This document shows, one piece after another, positions 26,591 through 33,910 of a stretch of 64,000 bases of DNA (positions within the stretch are counted from its first letter, which is position 1; the number at the start of each line of letters is the position of its first letter). Source of the stretch: Pirellulales bacterium (GTDB taxonomy: Bacteria; Planctomycetota; Planctomycetia; Pirellulales; JACPPG01); the NCBI GenBank assembly GCA_036499395.1, contig DASYDW010000063.1, positions 255,911 through 319,910 of the forward strand, in the 5' to 3' direction. The position numbers and the translations under genes are program-made. A model generated the notes under the pieces. That model ran no database searches. It was given only the letters and a program-made list of their open reading frames with translations, and was not told where the DNA came from.

Positions 26591-26995
26591 TCAGCGCACC
26601 ACGGCTCGGGCCACCGAGCGCTGACGCGGCAACAGCGTGCGACGCACGCCTGCCCCGCCCACGCGCGCCGAAGCGCGAGCACAGGTGCCCCCGGCACAGC
26701 CGGCGTTTGCCACCGCTCCCAGCGGTAACAGCGACGCCGACTGCGCCACGACTAGCGGTTGCGTAACCGTGACCGGCAGCGCCACGGTGGCCTGGGATGC
26801 CGTCCCCGGCAGCGCGTATGCACCGCCGACAAAGGCTTGCGCAAACGGCGCCGCAACAACCGCCGATGGCGCGACCGGAAGCGCCGCCGCCTGCGCGGTC
26901 GCCACTTGCGGACATGCCGCGCAATAGGTTGCCGGCGCAATGCTGGCAAATCCCCACAACGCCACGAGCACAATGACCCCATAACATCGATTCAT
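26591..26995 (-). CDS. Small Ala/Val-rich exported protein
   Basis: 134 aa, start at 26995 with GAGGAGG upstream. A signal peptide covers ~1-25 (MNRCYGVIVLVALWGFASIAP, cleavage near AxA). The mature part is low-complexity, rich in Ala, Val and Pro, with four Cys in CAACP and CAGGTC and a basic end. No CxxCH. It shares the VAAPFAQAF/VAVPFAVPV style of segment with the next gene upstream, suggesting relation. Family unknown. Its place inside a phage cluster is unexpected for an exported protein. Confidence 0.6.
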   Translation of the reverse strand: MNRCYGVIVLVALWGFASIAPATYCAACPQVATAQAAALPVAPSAVVAAPFAQAFVGGAYALPGTASQATVALPVTVTQPLVVAQSASLLPLGAVANAGCAGGTCARASARVGGAGVRRTLLPRQRSVARAVVR

Positions 26996-27147
26996 ACGTG
27001 CCTCCTCTCCAAGTTCCAGAAACAGAGTTCACTTGCCGACGCGGGCAAGTGCTAAATCAGCAAAATGGCTATGTCATGGCGCAGCGTCAGACACGAGTCC
27101 GTCGCATGCGCGAACGACCAGATGTCAAGGCCGTGTAAGTGCCGCCG

Positions 27148-27750
27148 CTAATCGATCGCGTTGGCGGCCGGCGCCGGAGGAGCGCTCGTACCATCGGTCG
27201 GCGCCGGCCGAGCGGCCAATTCCTGAATCAACTGCCCCAACTCGCTGGGAGAGAGCTCCGTCCCTTTTGGCATGCGCACTTGAGGATCGTCGGCAAGCAC
27301 GCGGGCGATCGCTTTCAAACGTGTCGCGTCGTCAAGTGCTCTGGTCAGATCGAGCCCCGCCTTGGGCTGTGTCGCACCGTGGCATCTCGTGCAACGCGCG
27401 GTGACAAGTGACGTCGCCGGAACCGCGCCGTTTGACATTTGAGCAAGTGCGTTACCCGTTGTTTGGACAGTGCCGCAAACGACCGCAGCTTCCGTGGCAT
27501 GGACTTCTGTCGAATACTGGATCCCGGCGTTCGGCGTATAAGCGGAGTACTGCACATAGCTGGGCATCGCCACCGGCACCGCGAAGGGAACCGCAACGAC
27601 TCCCGCGGAAACGGTCGCCACGCTCGTCGCCGATACTTGCACTTTGGTCGACGAACGGCACGGAGGACGCGCGATTGCAAAGCTGGTAATTCCCGCGTTA
27701 AACACGGCTAGCAGTAACACGGAGACAATAAACAGGCGTAGACGATTCAT
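27148..27750 (-). CDS. Exported c-type cytochrome-like protein (single CxxCH)
   Basis: 200 aa, ATG 27750 with GGAGG nine bases upstream. Signal peptide ~1-26, then an Ala/Val-rich linker (VAVPFAVPVAMPSYVQY), then a short cytochrome-c-like domain: CTRCHGATQPKAGLDL at ~118, with a possible distal Met ligand in VRMPKGTELSPSE. This resembles planctomycete cytochrome-like (PSCyt-type) domains. Heme attachment would occur outside the cytoplasmic membrane. The stop of the preceding gene is 4 bp upstream, so they form an operon pair. Confidence 0.7.
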   Translation of the reverse strand: MNRLRLFIVSVLLLAVFNAGITSFAIARPPCRSSTKVQVSATSVATVSAGVVAVPFAVPVAMPSYVQYSAYTPNAGIQYSTEVHATEAAVVCGTVQTTGNALAQMSNGAVPATSLVTARCTRCHGATQPKAGLDLTRALDDATRLKAIARVLADDPQVRMPKGTELSPSELGQLIQELAARPAPTDGTSAPPAPAANAID

Positions 27751-27753
27751 AGG

Positions 27754-29220
27754 TCAATGCCTCCAGGATGAGTTCGTGAGCAGCATGAGTTCGGGAAAGC
27801 TGGCCTCGTATGTGGCACGACGAATCTCGCGCCCCGCGCGTAAAGCCAGGATCGCCGGATCCGTTGAATGACGAGTCCCCATGACGAATTGCTCTTCGCC
27901 AACGCCGCATTCGGCCGCAGCCACGACGCGGGTTACCGGCCGATCGACGAACCTCGCAAAAGTGCGCGACAGCGCGTCGGCTGCGTCGTGCGTTGTCAGA
28001 CCGGTCGCGTCGAGCACGGCTTGGGCGTAATCTTCGCGATCGCGTGCCTGATCGCGTGCCAGGCGAGCCGGGTCGTACAACTCGGCGACGCGCCGGGCCA
28101 CCTCGGGCAGGTAGCTTTGCAAGATTGCGACTTGGCCTGTGAGCAGCGGGTGCTGATCGTCGACAATCGGTTGCATGCCAGCCCCGCCGCCGTTCAGCTC
28201 GTGGCACCGCACACAGGAAATTAATGGCCGCACGATACCGTCGTGAGCCATCGTGTCCTTTGCGATCACGTCCTTCACGGCGTCCTGACGTTGACCGCGA
28301 CCGTCGAAGACCGCCGTGAGCCAGAATTTATTTTCCTTCTGAGCAAACCATTCCGACGCGTCGTAGCGCAGCACCTGCGCGCCGGCCGTGCCTGTATAGT
28401 TGATCGGAATTCGCAGCGGATCGCGATCGGGCGTCTCGGTCTCGATATCGCGGCTGAACCAGGTTCCCCCTAGAGGTCCTGGCAAGCGCACGAGTCGCCG
28501 CGGCTTGTTCGTAACGTGCGAAATAAACAAATTGGCGGCCGTGTCGGCGGACAGGCGGTCCACCGATTCGCGATCGATGCCCAGCCGCCCGAGCAATTCC
28601 TGTTCGGCGCTTGGGATGCCCGCGAAGTCGTAATAGAGCGGCGCGTTAACGGCATGCGCCACGAAAAAGTCGCCGCGCAGAACCGGTCCTGCCGAAAGCG
28701 TGGCCAGCTTCAAATCGCGCGCGACGTCGGTGGGAATCCAACCACCGTCGATCGTGACGGTTTCAATCTTATTAGTCGTCGAATGTGTGGAACGTCGAAC
28801 GTTATTTTTCGACGAATGCGGTGTGGCCGCGGCGACAACCGTTTGCAAAGGCAACACCTGCGTTCGCAGATGGAAGTATGGGTCGATCTCGACGAGCTTT
28901 TCCCAGGCAGCGCGAAGCTCTGCGTAGGACGCCGGCTCGCGAGGGTTTGCACAGGCCGCCAGATCGATGCGCAACAGCGTCGGCGAGACCCGTTCGGCAT
29001 GCACAATCAAACGGCTGCGGCTGACGGCATTTAATACATAGTCGATAGCCACAACCTGCTCGGGCCCGTCGACGGCGAGATAACGCAGTTGCGACCGCCT
29101 TTCAACGGGTTGCGTTTGCAAGTCGGCAAGCGCCGCGCGCGCCGCGGCTGGTGGATTCTCGGCCATGGCAACGGTTGCTAGGGCCAGTGCCAGCGTGGCA
29201 TTGCTCAACCAACTCAACAT
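27754..29220 (-). CDS. Exported CxxCH-containing cytochrome-like protein
   Basis: 488 aa from ATG 29220, which starts a good signal peptide ending AMA. The frame stays open upstream to at least ATG 29448, which would add a second hydrophobic segment, so the start is uncertain. The mature protein holds an unrecognised ~300-residue region (PYFHLRTQVLPLQTVVA, DGGWIPTDVARDL, LPGPLGGTWFSRD) and near residue 350 a c-type heme motif, SCVRCHELNGGGAGMQP, followed by a helical tail. Only one CxxCH is present. Function unknown; context suggests it acts with the smaller cytochrome downstream. Confidence 0.65.
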   Translation of the reverse strand: MLSWLSNATLALALATVAMAENPPAAARAALADLQTQPVERRSQLRYLAVDGPEQVVAIDYVLNAVSRSRLIVHAERVSPTLLRIDLAACANPREPASYAELRAAWEKLVEIDPYFHLRTQVLPLQTVVAAATPHSSKNNVRRSTHSTTNKIETVTIDGGWIPTDVARDLKLATLSAGPVLRGDFFVAHAVNAPLYYDFAGIPSAEQELLGRLGIDRESVDRLSADTAANLFISHVTNKPRRLVRLPGPLGGTWFSRDIETETPDRDPLRIPINYTGTAGAQVLRYDASEWFAQKENKFWLTAVFDGRGQRQDAVKDVIAKDTMAHDGIVRPLISCVRCHELNGGGAGMQPIVDDQHPLLTGQVAILQSYLPEVARRVAELYDPARLARDQARDREDYAQAVLDATGLTTHDAADALSRTFARFVDRPVTRVVAAAECGVGEEQFVMGTRHSTDPAILALRAGREIRRATYEASFPELMLLTNSSWRH

Positions 29221-29501
29221 CCAGCGCCCTAACAGATGAGAAGCCGAAAAGCCGGCCGCCAACAATTCACAAATGTGAAAGTCATTAAGAAATTGCTTCA
29301 CCTGGCGCCGCGCTCGGGCTTCGGCCGCCTGCTCCATTCGGCGACGACCATACGCCACGAACCGGCCGCGCCGCTGCGGCGTGCGCCATACACAGGCAGC
29401 CAGCAGCAAAAAGGCGACGATCGACAGATGAGTTACGACTTCGTTCATTCGACGTGGCAGTTTTCGAAAGTTCGTGAAAACAGAAAATCGGCGGTTAACG
29501 A
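29221..29501 (-). other. Gap with in-frame upstream extension, no separate gene
   Basis: 281 bp between the GH16-like stop and the preferred start of the cytochrome-like gene. The cytochrome frame is open here from ATG 29448 and would encode a hydrophobic helix (HLSIVAFLLLAACVW) followed by an Arg-rich stretch, but no ribosome-binding site is visible. It could be a true N-terminal extension. Confidence 0.4.
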
Positions 29502-30398
29502 TTACTTGGACGGTTTGCGGTCGTAGACGCGCACGTAATCGATCAACCACGACTGCGTGCTGCCGTCGGGCTTACCGATCCAGGTGCCGTTGTCTCCCAC
29601 AGCCAGGCTGAGCATCAGATACATCCGCATAGCGGTGCCTGCGGGGGATGGCTTTGTCATGACGACGGCACCATCCAGGTACCAGGTCATCGTTGTCTCC
29701 GTCCATTCAAAGCCGTAGGTGTGCATGGCCGCCGAAAGGTCGGACTTGGCCGTGATGAATTCGCCGGCTTCGATCACTTTCTTCGACGTGCCCGACAGCA
29801 CCGCGGGGTAGTTCTGATTGTTGATGCGGCTCGAGGCTTGATAAATGTCGATCTCCGGAGGCCACACGACTTTGCTCCAGTCCCCCTTCCACGGCATCAT
29901 CCAGAAGGTCGGCCAGAAGCCGCTCCCCTTAGGCGCCTGACCGCGCATCTCGGCATAGCCGTATTGAAAGGAGAAAATGCCCGCCGTCGACAAACAGCCC
30001 GACGTGTAAGTAAAGGGTTTTGGCAAGCCGGGCGTGGGCGTCGCCGTGATCGACAAGACCGAGTTGCTAACCTTGAAAGGGTTCTGTCCCCACTTGTCCC
30101 CCTTCTGATAGTCGACATAGATTTCGACTTCGCCCGGCGTCGCAGGGCTCGTAACGCCGGCCCCCAAGGGCCAGCCGGTGCGCCACAGATGGGCCGCCGT
30201 CTTCAGTTCGTCCTCGGAATCGAACTCCGAGGCGAAGAGCAGCTTGGCCCCATTGCTCGGCGCAGGGGTTGGGCTCGGTGCGGGAGCAGGATTCGGCGCC
30301 GGCGGGTTCGGCCGTGGCGGCTTCCTCTCCTGTGATAGCGCGCTCGACGCGAGCAACACGAGACCAAGCACTACCAAGACGCGTAGGCGAGATTTCAT
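29502..30398 (-). CDS. Exported GH16-like protein lacking one catalytic Glu
   Basis: 298 aa from ATG 30398 (GGAGG seven bases upstream). Signal peptide ~1-23, then a Pro-rich linker (~24-48), then a single jelly-roll domain to the C-terminus: FASEFDSEDEL, CLSTAGIFSFQYGYAEMRGQ, GFWPTFWMMP, YGFEWTETTMTWYLDGA. This is the glycoside hydrolase family 16 pattern. The active-site motif should read ExDxxE; here it is EIDIYQ, so the expected acid/base Glu is Gln. It may be inactive and bind carbohydrate, or use another residue. Its position in the lysis end of the cluster is unusual. Confidence 0.75.
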   Translation of the reverse strand: MKSRLRVLVVLGLVLLASSALSQERKPPRPNPPAPNPAPAPSPTPAPSNGAKLLFASEFDSEDELKTAAHLWRTGWPLGAGVTSPATPGEVEIYVDYQKGDKWGQNPFKVSNSVLSITATPTPGLPKPFTYTSGCLSTAGIFSFQYGYAEMRGQAPKGSGFWPTFWMMPWKGDWSKVVWPPEIDIYQASSRINNQNYPAVLSGTSKKVIEAGEFITAKSDLSAAMHTYGFEWTETTMTWYLDGAVVMTKPSPAGTAMRMYLMLSLAVGDNGTWIGKPDGSTQSWLIDYVRVYDRKPSK

Positions 30399-30486
30399 CA
30401 ACGACCTCCATGCAGGAAACGATTCGCTGTTCGAATAACGATGCTTGCCAATCGCGTCCTAGTTTACTGATTGCGCTCGTTTGGCG

Positions 30487-31257
30487 TTACGCCGCTTGCC
30501 CAATCGCGTTCAGATCTTGCACCAGCGACGCCATATCAAAACCATTGGGCGCCTTGGTCGTGTCGTTGACCCACTCGGGCGCGACGATGCCATACGCCTC
30601 TTCGACGTACAGCGGAAAGGCGGCCCATTCGATCTTCACCAGTTCGCCCCAAGTGACGCAGGTCGCGAATTGCGAGTCGTAGTCGACAACGAATACGGCA
30701 TGCCCGCCCCAGGTGCCCGGCTGCCATGCGGCATGGCCGAAGTCGAAGCGGAAATGGGGCGCCTTCCAGATCGATTGATTCTGCCAGGCCGCCGGCAGGG
30801 AGATGCCGATATAGACTCCGCCAAAGAGATAAATGCCCTCTTGGATCTCTCGCTTGTCGCGCGGCTCGAGCGACACGTAGGCGCCGATCTTGCGCCCGGC
30901 CACGCCCGTGTTGCGCCAATAGTTCAAGACATCGATCTCGACGGCCCCGTTGTCGTTGGCGCCCGTCTTCGGATCGTAACCGCTGACGGCTTCGTAAGTG
31001 GCCAGGATATCGCTATCCGGTAGTGTGACTTCCTGCCCGTGATTGGCCGTCCAGGTCTGGATTGCATGCCCCACGCTGGCACACGTGCAATCGCCGATGC
31101 GATCGTTGAGCATCATGCCCCACGGCGCCTTGGCGTTTTGGCTCCAGCGCACGTAAGAAGGAAGCGGTGGTAGCGCCGCGGGGACAAAGTATCGCGCCGC
31201 CCGCAAGGTGCGCGGGTCGAAGCGTGGCGCTAAGCGTCCGAGTTTGCGTGTATCCAT
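30487..31257 (-). CDS. Cysteine peptidase-like protein (C1/papain-like)
   Basis: 256 aa, no signal peptide. The N-terminal half contains MMLNDRIGDCTCASVGHAI, the nucleophile region of a papain-like subgroup seen in phages and bacteria (NDxxGDCT), and the second half WGGHAVFVVDYDSQFATCVTWGE, a His motif. The classical oxyanion Gln is not obvious. In the phage context it may be a lysis enzyme or a virion peptidase; it could also be a non-catalytic relative. The start at 31257 has only a weak ribosome-binding site. Confidence 0.7.
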   Translation of the reverse strand: MDTRKLGRLAPRFDPRTLRAARYFVPAALPPLPSYVRWSQNAKAPWGMMLNDRIGDCTCASVGHAIQTWTANHGQEVTLPDSDILATYEAVSGYDPKTGANDNGAVEIDVLNYWRNTGVAGRKIGAYVSLEPRDKREIQEGIYLFGGVYIGISLPAAWQNQSIWKAPHFRFDFGHAAWQPGTWGGHAVFVVDYDSQFATCVTWGELVKIEWAAFPLYVEEAYGIVAPEWVNDTTKAPNGFDMASLVQDLNAIGQAA

Positions 31258-31337
31258 GAGTCGCTTCGCTGGCCTTATCCCCAGCGCTCCTGTATTCGTT
31301 GATTCGCCTGTGTTGCTGACCCTAAGCTACTGCGGCC

Positions 31338-31730
31338 CTAAACCGTGATGCCGGCCAGCTTCAGGATCAGCTCGATCAGCGCCAGCGTCTGGGGGTTCGT
31401 GAGCAACGTCACGATGGCGTTGATGATGTGACCGTCGCCGATGGCCGTCAGCGCCAGGTCGACATCAGCCGCCGATGCCTGAACCGGACCAACCACGGGG
31501 CTCGGCGCGGGTGGATTTACTGGCGCCGGAGACAAGCCCGGGAAGTCCGACAGATCGGCAACGACCAGATCGCCGAGACTTTTGAACGCGACCCATTTGT
31601 CTTGCAAGGTCGAGGCCGCGACGACGTTCTCCGCTCCGGCCAGAATTGCCGGCACATCGCTGGCATGCTTCGCCAGCCACGCGACCAGCGTCAAATTGAT
31701 TCCTGCAGATTGCATCTGGGCAGCATTCAT
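31338..31730 (-). CDS. Hypothetical phage-cluster protein
   Basis: 130 aa, ATG 31730 with AGGAG seven bases upstream. Two helical parts (TLVAWLAKHASDVPAILAG and the C-terminal INAIVTLLTNPQTLALIELILKL) flank a Pro-rich linker (APVNPPAPSPVVGP). The C-terminal hydrophobic helix could lie in or on a membrane. Family not recognised. It is between the membrane-anchored gene and the peptidase-like gene, so it may belong to a lysis or exit module. Confidence 0.55.
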   Translation of the reverse strand: MNAAQMQSAGINLTLVAWLAKHASDVPAILAGAENVVAASTLQDKWVAFKSLGDLVVADLSDFPGLSPAPVNPPAPSPVVGPVQASAADVDLALTAIGDGHIINAIVTLLTNPQTLALIELILKLAGITV

Positions 31731-31799
31731 GATCGGCTCCTGGTTGTTGTGAAGTTCTGTTGAAACGTCGCCGATCCGCGACCGGCGATCTCAAATGGT

Positions 31800-32117
31800 T
31801 TATCTGTCGCGTGCTGGTATTTGCGGCCCTGAATTGCGCGCAAGTGGCGCTTCGTGCGTTGACCTCAGTCGTGCAGCCAATTCGTGCAAGGCTTCGACGA
31901 TGGCCATGTGATCCGAATGCCGCTCGATGCGCTCGGCGTTCAGTTCGTCACGTAACGTTTCCCGTTCATACCGAGATTCTTCGCGCGTCGTCGCCAATTC
32001 CTCGCGAAACGCCGTGAGCAAATCGGGAATCGTCCGTGAGGCGGTGTGCCAGGCGTACCAGCCCAAAATGGCCGTGGCGGTGAGATTACCGAGATCGGGT
32101 GAAAAGAAATCGGTCAT
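31800..32117 (-). CDS. Membrane-anchored coiled-coil protein (possible holin/spanin-like)
   Basis: 105 aa from ATG 32117. A hydrophobic N-terminal segment (LTATAILGWYAWHTA) is followed by a long charged helix from ~30 to ~95 (LLTAFREELATTREESRYERETLRDELNAERIERH) with heptad character. Short membrane-anchored coiled coils next to a peptidase gene often are lysis-related in phages, but this is weak evidence. It is the first gene of the cluster, 46 nt downstream of the U tract of RNA element B. Confidence 0.6.
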   Translation of the reverse strand: MTDFFSPDLGNLTATAILGWYAWHTASRTIPDLLTAFREELATTREESRYERETLRDELNAERIERHSDHMAIVEALHELAARLRSTHEAPLARNSGPQIPARDR

Positions 32118-32162
32118 TGGGTTAAACACCCTAAATGGACTGGTTTGATGAGCGGCGGAAAC

Positions 32163-32244
32163 AAAAAAAGCCCGCCTTCGGATCAAGGTCCGAAGACGGG
32201 CTCTTGTAGATACCTGTTGTCGTCGCTCAGGCTCTTAGGATACC
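32163..32244 (-). promoter_or_regulatory. Structured leader element, copy B: tandem GGTATC motif plus terminator
   Basis: Minus strand: GGTATCC (32244-32238), then GAGCC, a ~23-nt spacer, CAGGTATC (32216-32209) and GAGCCC. A hairpin follows (32202-32169; AGCCCG/CGGGCT outer, CTTCGGA/TCCGAAG inner), then seven U (32169-32163). The start codon of the first cluster gene is 46 nt on. It shares the motif order, spacing and ends with copy A, while the stem sequences differ but still pair. Confidence 0.7.
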
Positions 32245-32331
32245 GCGTACATGGGCAATGTTAGCGAACTGCGTGGCCTGATTTCAAGCCTCGATTCGAG
32301 AATCGGTCACACGGCGCGCCGCAATGCGCTA

Positions 32332-33225
32332 TCAGAACTCGCGCGGACCGTTATTTTCGTGCAGCCCGGGACGCGGCTTCTCATTGCCGGGATTACCGCC
32401 ATCGGTTTCCGCGGCTTGCAATGGCGCGAGCAGAGCACTCGCCAGCCCGTCGTCACCTGTCATCAGACGCAGCGCCCTGCGCAATTCACGCTCGGCTTCA
32501 GGCACCTTGCCACGGTAACCATAAAAGTAGCCCAACAGGAAATGGCCGGCCCCTTCACGAGGGTTGCTTCTCACGTGCGATTCGAGCTCAGCCAAGCGGG
32601 CCGCGAATTCTCCCTCAGACGCGAAATACTCGCGCACTTTCAGAACGGGGTCGCCCCACTGCTGCTGCGGCAAGAGACGCAACGCAATATGCAACGATTC
32701 CGCCGCCTTACCATACGTACCCAATGCGAACAGAGCCTGGGCACGCACCATCCACGTGTCACCATCGTCAGGCAACTCGGCCAGCACGGGATCAAGCTCG
32801 ATCAGCACTTGCGAATAGTTGGCGGCCCGCAGCGCGGCCAAGGCCCGATCGTAATACGATCCCAAATCGGTCACGGGCCGATAGATATAACCGCTTGCCC
32901 CGTACGAAATGACCTGATGACCCAGCGGTTGCGGAAAGCCAAGGTTAATGGCCGGGTAACCAAACAGCGGCGAAAACGGGAACGCGTCGTACGTGAAGAA
33001 CGCACTCGGTCGGATCACACCAGCACCGCCCACTGACGGAAGAACGCGCTGGCTGATCGACGACTGCCTTTCCCGCGCCGGCGCCGGGAAGATGGCCTGA
33101 CGAGCCGGATCGGAATAAGAGAACTGCCCGAAGACCTGCGATGGATAGCAGACCGCGATGGTTGCTGCGCAGAGCATCAGGCACCTACCTGAAAATGCGC
33201 GCCACGATCGGCTCGAGTCCTTCAT
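32332..33225 (-). CDS. Exported TPR-like planctomycete protein
   Basis: 297 aa from ATG 33225, fixed by GGAGG seven bases upstream; the longer frame is unsupported. Signal peptide ~1-34 (CLMLCAATIAVCYPSQVFGQ). After a Pro/Tyr-rich stretch (FFTYDAFPFSPLFGYPAINLG) the second half holds tetratricopeptide-like helices: YYDRALAALRAANYSQVLIELD, GDTWMVRAQALFALGTYGKAAESLHIAL, GHFLLGYFYGYRGKVPEAERELRRAL. It likely mediates protein contacts in the periplasm. It is followed by RNA element B, whose hairpin could be its terminator. Confidence 0.7.
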   Translation of the reverse strand: MKDSSRSWRAFSGRCLMLCAATIAVCYPSQVFGQFSYSDPARQAIFPAPARERQSSISQRVLPSVGGAGVIRPSAFFTYDAFPFSPLFGYPAINLGFPQPLGHQVISYGASGYIYRPVTDLGSYYDRALAALRAANYSQVLIELDPVLAELPDDGDTWMVRAQALFALGTYGKAAESLHIALRLLPQQQWGDPVLKVREYFASEGEFAARLAELESHVRSNPREGAGHFLLGYFYGYRGKVPEAERELRRALRLMTGDDGLASALLAPLQAAETDGGNPGNEKPRPGLHENNGPREF

Positions 33226-33402
33226 CGGCGGGCCTCCACGACTGCCCAACCGAAATCGTGACAGAAGTCTCGGCCCGTGGCAAGAAATCGGTCGACGCCC
33301 CGCTCGCACCGGGCAGAGGCTAAGGCCGATTGCGGCGTGTTGGAATGCGGTAGCCACGCCCTTGGTCAAAAACTGACCAGCACCGGACATTGCCGCGGGT
33401 GC

Positions 33403-33443
33403 AAAAACGAAGAGGCCGGCCGATTATCTCGGCCGGCCTCTTC
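33403..33443 (-). terminator. Strong intrinsic terminator
   Basis: Perfect 15-bp stem GAAGAGGCCGGCCGA / TCGGCCGGCCTCTTC (33443-33429 with 33423-33409), 5-nt loop, followed on the minus strand by TTTTT (33407-33403). The plus strand has no U tract, so it acts on minus-strand transcripts. Confidence 0.85.
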
Positions 33444-33529
33444 TGACTCAGACACTCATTGACTCGTCAACAGAATCGGCTGCCTGACGCGCTCCGAACC
33501 CGGAGCAGGACAGCCCGTCGGCTGAAGCG

Positions 33530-33562
33530 TCAGACGAGCCACCTCTGGAAATCACTACACAT
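33530..33562 (-). CDS. 10-residue micro-ORF with near-perfect Shine-Dalgarno
   Basis: ATG 33562 to TGA 33532-33530 encodes MCSDFQRWLV. AAGGAGGTGG at 33579-33570 is an almost ideal Shine-Dalgarno with a 7-nt spacing, better than that of most genes here. Its stop codon lies inside helix P1 of the three-way junction, so translation would open that helix. It may be a leader peptide, a tiny functional peptide, or a ribosome-loading device. I do not recognise the peptide. Confidence 0.5.
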   Translation of the reverse strand: MCSDFQRWLV

Positions 33563-33671
33563 ATAGAGACCACCTCCTTCCTCTAGAGCCTTCCCGCTGG
33601 ACGGCCGATCCAGGCCGGCGTCACGACGGGCCTCTAGTCCGGTCGGGACCACGTTAGCCCACGACACACGC

Positions 33672-33709
33672 GACAATGCATACTATGCAAACCACTCCAA
33701 AAGGGTCAA
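33672..33709 (-). promoter_or_regulatory. Sigma-70-type promoter of the structured RNA unit
   Basis: Minus strand TTGACC (33709-33704), 18-bp spacer, TAGTAT (33685-33680). Five of six and four of six match the consensus hexamers. The predicted start is near 33673. Confidence 0.6.
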
Positions 33710-33712
33710 GCA

Positions 33713-33750
33713 TTTTTGCTGCTGGGGACTCTACCCTACCGCAGCAAAAA
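33713..33750. terminator. Bidirectional hairpin after the CehA/McbA-like gene
   Basis: Inverted repeat TTTTTGCTGC (33713-33722) and GCAGCAAAAA (33741-33750) with an 18-nt loop. Poly-U ends exist on both strands. It separates the metallohydrolase-like gene from the promoter of the RNA unit. Confidence 0.6.
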
Positions 33751-33910
33751 CCCATTTGGGCCGGGGCCAAGGCGCGCTAGCACCTCGTTCCCTAAAGGGA
33801 CCTGACCACGACCACGGCCTGCTCCGAAAAGACAGCCACGCCAGGAAAATGGTTCGCGCCCGCGCCGTCGAGACATGACCGGGTACAACGCAGTGCGACC
33901 GGCTCGGCCG

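Larger units (their letters stand above)
33403..33673 (-). ncRNA. Independent structured RNA unit carrying a 10-codon ORF
   Basis: A complete small transcription unit without a normal gene. The 5' part (~33640-33583) folds by pairing CTAGAG/CTCTAG and CCCG/CGGG around an inner CGGCC/GGCCG hairpin. The Shine-Dalgarno and a 10-codon ORF follow. Then comes a three-way junction: P1 33533-33527 with 33490-33484, P2 33524-33520/33515-33511, and P3 33506-33501/33496-33491. A 15-bp terminator stem and a U tract end it. No known RNA family was recognised (not tmRNA, RNase P, SRP or 6S by layout). Nearest genes are TPR-like and CehA/McbA-like. Expression is inferred. Confidence 0.65.

Noticed and set aside
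8046-32117. A complete inducible prophage
   Set aside because: No integrase, excisionase, replication or repressor genes, no visible att duplication or tRNA target, and no standard lysis genes.
20606-32244. The two leader elements as direct-repeat attachment sites flanking a mobile segment
   Set aside because: Identity is limited to motif ends while the stems differ yet still pair, which fits RNA structure, not recombination sites. No integrase is nearby.
33403-33673. The RNA unit as tmRNA
   Set aside because: There is no tRNA-like acceptor, no ALAA-type tag end, and the micro-ORF has its own Shine-Dalgarno.
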